64,000 nucleotides of DNA. Source: Opisthocomus hoazin. Its lineage: Eukaryota > Chordata > Aves > Opisthocomiformes > Opisthocomidae. The notes under the pieces are model-generated. The model saw nothing but the letters and a program-made list of their open reading frames with translations. It did not search any database and was not told the origin of the DNA. The stretch's first letter is position 1, and the number at the start of each line of letters is the position of its first letter. The position numbers and the translations under genes were made by a program. Shown here piece by piece: positions 58,401 through 64,000 of this stretch. The stretch is taken from contig NC_134440.1 in the NCBI RefSeq assembly GCF_030867145.1, forward strand, positions 1,674,001-1,738,000, given 5' to 3'.

Positions 58401-61400
58401 GAGCAACAGCTTTCCAGGCTAGCTCTTTCTGGCTGCGAGCTATCTGCAGACGTTCGCATTTTGGGAGCAGGGCTGCCGAATGCGTCCGGCACGGACCCCA
58501 AAATCTACGATTGAAGTTTGAGGTGGTGAGACAAGCAAGCAGCCCCAGTCTCTGTGCCTCTGTGCGAGCAGTGCCATGGGCAGATGAGGCTGAGCAACAG
58601 CTTTCCAGGCTAGCTCTTTCTGGCTGCGAGCTATCTGCAGACGTTCGCAATTTGGGAGCAGGGCTGCCGGGGGCGCCCAGTACAAATCCCGAAAGCTACG
58701 TTTGAAGTTTGAGGTGGCAAGACAAGCAAGCAGCCTCAGTCTCTGTACCTCTGTGCGAGCAGTGCCATGGGCAGATGAGGCTGAGCAACAGCTTTCCAGG
58801 CTAGCTCTTTCTGGCTGCGAGCTATCTGCAGACGTTCGCATTTTGGGAGCAGGGCTGCCGGAGACGCCCTACACGGATCCCCAAAGCTAAGTTTGAAGTT
58901 TTAAGTGGCAAGAGAAGCAAGCAGCCCCAGTCTCTGTGCCTCTGTGCGAGCAGTGCCATGGGCAGATGAGGCTGAGCAACAGCTTTCCAGGCTAGCTCTT
59001 TCTGGCTGCGAGCTATCTGTAGACGTTCGCATTTTGGGAGCAGGGCTGCCGGAGGCGCCCGGCACGGACACCGAGAGATACATTTGAAGTTTGAGGTGGC
59101 AACACAAGCAAGCAGCTCCAGTCTCTGTGCCTCTGTGCGAGCAGTGCCATGGGCAGATGAGTCTGAGCAACAACTTTCGAGGCTAGCTCTTTCTGGCTGC
59201 GAGCTATCTGCAGACGTTCGCATTTTGGGAGCAGGGCTGCCGGGGGCGCCCGGCACGGACCCCCAAAGCTACGATTGAAGTTTGAGGTGTCAAGACAAGC
59301 AAGCAGCCCCAGTCTCTGTGCCTCTGTGCGAGCAGTGCCATGGGCAGATGAGGCTGAGCAACAACTTTCGAGACTAGCTCTTTCTGGCTGCGAGCTATCT
59401 GCAGACGTTCGCAATTTGGGAGCAGGGGTGCCGGGGGCGCCCAGTACAAATCCCGAAAGCTACGTTTGACGTTTGAGGTGGCAAGAGAAGCAAGCAGCCC
59501 CAGTCTCTGTGCCTCTGTGCGAGCAGTGCCATGGGCAGATGGGGCTGAGCAACAGCTTTCCAGGCTAGCTCTTTCTGGCTGCGAACTATCTGCAGACGTT
59601 CGCATTTTGGGAGCAGGGCTGCTGGAGACGCCCGGCACGGACACCCAGAGATACATTTGAAGTTTGAGGTGGGAAAACAAGCAAGCAGCCCCAGTCTCTG
59701 TGCCTCTGTGCGAGCAGTGCCATGGGCAGATGAGGCTGAGCAACAGCTTTCCAGGTTAGCTCTTTCTGGCTGCGAGCTATCTGCAGACATTCGCATTTTG
59801 GGAGCAGGGCTGCCGGAGACGCCCGGCACGGATCCCCAAAGATACGTTTGAAGTTTTAAGTGGCAAGAGAAGCAACCAGCCCCAGTCTCTGTACCTCTGT
59901 GCGAGCAGTGCCATGGGCAGATGAGGCTGAGCAACAGCTTTCCAGGCTAGCTCTTTCTGGCTGCGAGCTATCTGCAGACGTTCGCATTTTGGGAGTAGGG
60001 CTGCCGGAGGCGCCCGGCACGGACCACGAGAGATACATTTGAAGTTTGAGGTGGCAAGAGAAGCAAGCAGCCCCAGTCTCTGTGCCTCTGTGCGAGCAGT
60101 GCCATGGGCAGATGAGGCTGAGCAACAGCTTTCCAGGCTAGCTCTTTCTGACTGCGAGCTATCTGCAGACGTTCGCATTTTGGGAGCAGGGCTGCCGGAG
60201 ACGCCCAGTACGGATCCCCAAAGCTACGTTGGAAGTTTGAGGTGTCAAGACAAGCAAGCAGCCCCAGTCTCTGTGCCTCTGTGCGAGCAGTGCCATGGGC
60301 AGATGAGGCTGAGCAACAGCTTTCCAGGCTAGCTCTTTCTGGCTGCGAGCTATTTGCAGATGTTCGAATTTTGGGAGCAGGGCTGCCGGAGACGCCTGGG
60401 CCGGACAACAAAAGCTACGTTTGAGGTGACAAGACAAACAAGCAGCCCCAGTCTCTGTACCTCTGTGCGAGCAGTGCCATGGGCAGATGAGGCTGAGCAA
60501 CAGCTTTCCAGGCTAGCTCTTTCTGGCTGCGAGCTATCTGCAGACGTTCGCATTTTGGGAGCAGGGCTGCCGGAGACGCCCGGCACAGATCCCCAAAGAT
60601 ACGTTTGAAGTTTTAAGTGGCAAGAGAAGTAAGCAGCCCCAGTCTCTGTGCCTCTGTGCGAGCAGTGCCATGGGCAGATGAGGCTGAGCAACAACTTTCG
60701 AGACCAGCTCTTTCTGGCTGCGAGCTATCTGCAGACGTTCGCATTTTGGGAGCAGGGCTGCCAGAGACGCCTGGCACGGACACCTAGAGATACATTTGAA
60801 GTTTGAGGTGGCAAGACAAGCTAGCAGCTCCAGTCTCTGTGCCTCTGTGCGAGCAGTGCAATGGGCAGATGAGGCTGAGCAACAGCTTTCCAGGCTAGCT
60901 CTTTCTGGCTGCGAGCTATCTGCAGACGTTCGCAATTTGGGAGCAGGGCTGCCGGGGGCGCCCAGTACAAATCCCGAAAGCTATGTTTGACGTTTGAGGT
61001 GGCAAGACAAGCAAGCAGCCCCAGTCTCTGTGCCTCTGTGCGAGCAGTGCCATGGGCAGATGAGGCTGAGCAACAGCTTTCCAGGCTAGCTCTTTCTGGC
61101 TGCGAGCTATCTGCAGACGTTCGCATTTTGGGAGCAGGGCTGCCGGAGGCGCCAGGCACGGACACCCAAAGCTACGTTTGACGTTTGAGGTGGCAAGAGA
61201 AGCAAGCAGCCACAGTCTCTGTGCCTCTGTGCGAGCAGTGCCATGGGCAGATGAGGCTGAGCAACAGCTTTCCAGGCTAGCTCTTTCTGGCTGCGAGCTA
61301 TCTGCAGACGTTCGCAATTTGGGAGCAGGGCTGCCGAGGGCGCCCAGTACAAATCCTAAAAGCTACGTTTGAAGTTTGAGGTGTCAAGACAAGCAAGCAG

Positions 61401-64000
61401 CCCCAGTCTCTGTACCTCTGTGAGAGCAGTGCCATGGGCAGATGAAGCTGAGCAACAGCTTTCCAGGCTAGCTCTTTCTGGCTGCGAGCTATCTGCAGAC
61501 GTTCGCATTTTGGGAGCAGGTCTGCCAGAGACGCCTGGCACGGATCCCCAAATATACGTTTGAAGTTTTAAGTGGCAAGAGAAGCAACCAGTCCCAGTCT
61601 CTGTACCTCTGTGCGAGCAGTGCCATGGGCAGATGAGGCTGAGCAACAGCTTTCCAGGCTAGCTCTTTCTGGCTGCGAACTATCTGCAAACGTTCGCATT
61701 TTGGGAGTAGGGCTGCCGGAGGCGCCCGGCACGGATCCCCAAATATACGTTTGAAGTTTTAAGTAGCAAGACAAGCAAGCAGCCACAGTCTCTGTGCCTC
61801 TGTGCGAGCAGTGCCATGGGCAGATGAGGCTGAGCAACAGCTTTCCAGGCTAGCTCTTTCTGGCTGCGAGCTATCTGCAGACGTTCGCATTTTGGGAGCA
61901 GGGCTGCCGGGGGCGCCGAGTACAAATCCCGAAAGCTACGTTTGAAGTTTTAAGTGGCAAGAGAAGCAACCAGCCCCAGTCTCTGTACCTCTGTGCGAGC
62001 AGTGCCATGGGCAGATGAGGCTGAGCAACAACTTTCCAGGCTAGCTCTTTCTGGCTGCGAGCTATCTGCAGACGTTCGCATTTTGGGAGCAGGGCTGCCG
62101 AATGCGTCCGGCACGGACCCCAAAATCTACGATTGAAGTTTGAGGTGGTGAGACAAGCAAGCAGCCCCAGTCTCTGTGCCTCTGTGCGAGCAGTGCCATG
62201 GGCAGATGAGGCTGAGCAACAGCTTTCCAGGCTAGCTCTTTCTGGCTGCGAGCTATCTGCAGACGTTCGCAATTTGGGAGCAGGGCTGCCGGGGGCGCCC
62301 AGTACAAATCCCGAAAGCTACGTTTGAAGTTTGAGGTGGCAAGACAAGCAAGCAGCCCCAGTCTCTGTACCTCTGTGCGAGCAGTGCCATGGGCAGATGA
62401 GGCTGAGCAACAGCTTTCCAGGCTAGCTCTTTCTGGCTGCGAGCTATCTGCAGACGTTCGCATTTTGGGAGCAGGGCTGCCGGAGGCGCCAGGCACGGAC
62501 ACCCAAAGCGACGTTTCACGTTTGAGGTGACAAGAGAAGCAACCAGCCACAGTCTCTGTGCCTCTGTGCGAGCAGTGCCATGGGCAGATGAGGCTGAGCA
62601 ACAGCTTTCCAGGCTAGCACTTTCTGGCTGCGAGCTATCTGCAGACGTTCGCATTTTGGGAGCAGGGCTGCCGGAGGCGCCCGGCACGGACCCCCAGAGA
62701 TACATTTGAAGTTTGAGGTGGGAAAACAAGCAAGCAGCCCCAGTCTCTGTGCCTCTGTGCAAGCAGTGCCATGGGCAGATGAGGCTGAGCAACAGCTTTC
62801 CAGGCTAGCTCTTTCTGGCTGCGAGCTATCTGCAGACGTTCGCATTTTGGGAGCAGGGCTGCCGAATGCGTCCGGCACGGACCCCAAAATCTACGATTGA
62901 AGTTTGAGGTGGTGAGACAAGCAAGCAGCCCCAGTCTCTGTGCCTCTGTGCGAGCAGTGCCATGGGCAGATGAGGCTGAGCAACAGCTTTCCAGGCTAGC
63001 TCTTTCTGGCTGCGAGCTATCTGCAGACGTTCGCAATTTGGGAGCAGGGCTGCCGGGGGCGCCCAGTACAAATCCCGAAAGCTACGTTTGAAGTTTGAGG
63101 TGGCAAGACAAGCAAGCAGCCTCAGTCTCTGTACCTCTGTGCGAGCAGTGCCATGGGCAGATGAGGCTGAGCAACAGCTTTCCAGGCTAGCTCTTTCTGG
63201 CTGCGAGCTATCTGCAGACGTTCGCATTTTGGGAGCAGGGCTGCCGGAGGCGCCAGGCACGGACACCCAAAGCGACGTTTCACGTTTGAGGTGGCAAGAG
63301 AAGCAACCAGCCACAGTCTCTGTGCCTCTGTGCGAGCAGTGCCATGGGCAGATGAGGCTGAGCAACAGCTTTCCAGGCTAGCACTTTCTGGCTGCGAGCT
63401 ATCTGCAGACGTTCGCATTTTGGGAGCAGGGCTGCTGGATGCGCCCGGCACGGACCCCCAGAGATACATTTGAAGTTTGAGGTGGGAAAACAAGCAAGCA
63501 GCCCCAGTCTCTGTGCCTCTGTGCGAGCAGTGCCATGGGCAGATGAGGCTGAGCAACAGCTTTCCAGGTTAGCTCTTTCTGGCTGCGAGCTATCTGCAGA
63601 CGTTCGCAGTTTGGGAGCAGGGCTGCCGGAGACGCCCTACACGGATCCCCAAAGCTAAGTTTGAAGTTTTAAGTGGCAAGAGAAGCAAGCAGCCCCAGTC
63701 TCTGTGCCTCTGTGCGAGCAGTGCCATGGGCAGATGAGGCTGAGCAACAGCTTTCGAGACTAGCTCTTTCTGGCTGCGAGCTATCTGTAGACGTTCGCAT
63801 TTTGGGAGCAGGGCTGCCGGAGGCGCCCGGCACGGACACCGAGAGATACATTTGAAGTTTGAGGTGGCAACACAAGCAAGCAGCTCCAGTCTCTGTGCCT
63901 CTGTGCGAGCAGTGCCATGGGCAGATGAGTCTGAGCAACAACTTTCGAGGCTAGCTCTTTCTGGCTGCGAGCTATCTGCAGACGTTCGCATTTTGGGAGC
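49453..64000. repeat. 191-bp satellite array (about 76 monomers, open at right edge)
   Basis: Monomer hallmarks: GGCTGCGAGCTATCTGCAG, ACGTTCGCATTTTGGGAGC, a variable segment, GTTTGAGGTGGCAAG, GCCTCTGTGCGAGCAG, TGCCATGGGCAGATGAGGCT. The period is 191 bp; a few monomers are 7 bp shorter at a GTTTGA direct repeat. Each monomer carries one PstI site and usually one NheI site. Because 191 is not a multiple of 3, recurring ORFs of 60-180 codons appear on both strands in rotating frames; these are not genes. Confidence 0.97.

Noticed and set aside
49453..64000. CRISPR-like or gene-family interpretation of the regular repeat and its ORFs
   Set aside because: Repeats are head-to-tail without unique spacers, the period of 191 rotates the frame, and the context is vertebrate; a satellite explains all of it.

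Overview
The window reads as bird nuclear DNA. The evidence is CR1 LINE 3' ends closing in the avian ATTCTRTG-type tail, several avian-style solo LTRs, GC-rich promoters with NRF1 palindromes, and a head-to-head pair of SAFB-family genes arranged as on human chromosome 19. The LTR families look neoavian and the density suggests a microchromosome, but the species cannot be fixed from sequence alone.

Region 1 (1-30.5 kb) holds two scaffold-attachment-factor-B genes diverging from a 569-bp GC-rich bidirectional promoter. The minus-strand copy (exons 1-9 visible, 611-12398) runs off the left edge. The plus-strand copy (21 coding exons, 12968-30208, about 935 codons) is complete, with SAP, acidic, RRM, Lys/Glu, Arg/Glu and Gly/Arg regions in the family order. 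The two genes form the arms of a large inverted repeat. Most exons have diverged, but a tract of about 1.08 kb covering exon 7 and its flanks is almost base-for-base identical (4003-5083 versus 19022-20100), which points to recent gene conversion. Intron 1 of the minus gene carries a nested insertion: an LTR split by a CR1 and by an antisense LTR of the same family, with two intact 5-bp target duplications.

Region 2 (30.5-44.6 kb) has no recognisable protein-coding gene. It holds CpG-rich DNA with five copies of a motif of about 34 bp, and a duplicated two-exon, polyadenylated transcription-unit-like module (copy 1 about 32.1-35.06 kb, copy 2 about 38.4-40.1 kb) whose intron is almost pure polypyrimidine repeat. 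It also has a broken ERVL-like pol fragment interrupted by an opposite-strand LTR, a 73-bp minisatellite, and a T-rich degenerate repeat field (40.1-44.1 kb) with three LTR insertions.

Region 3 (44.6-49.45 kb) has a TATA-bearing promoter-like sequence followed by a tandem duplication (about 1.8-kb unit) that contains short exon-like blocks with AG acceptors and GTGAG donors. Copy B is cut off by the satellite. Region 4 (49.45-64.0 kb, open at the right edge) is a GC-rich satellite of 191-bp monomers, about 76 of them, with 4-monomer and 21-26-monomer higher-order duplications. The many ORFs on both strands there are by-products of the repeat. The overall layout is a housekeeping nuclear-matrix gene pair abutting repeat-rich, probably pericentromeric or subtelomeric, heterochromatin.
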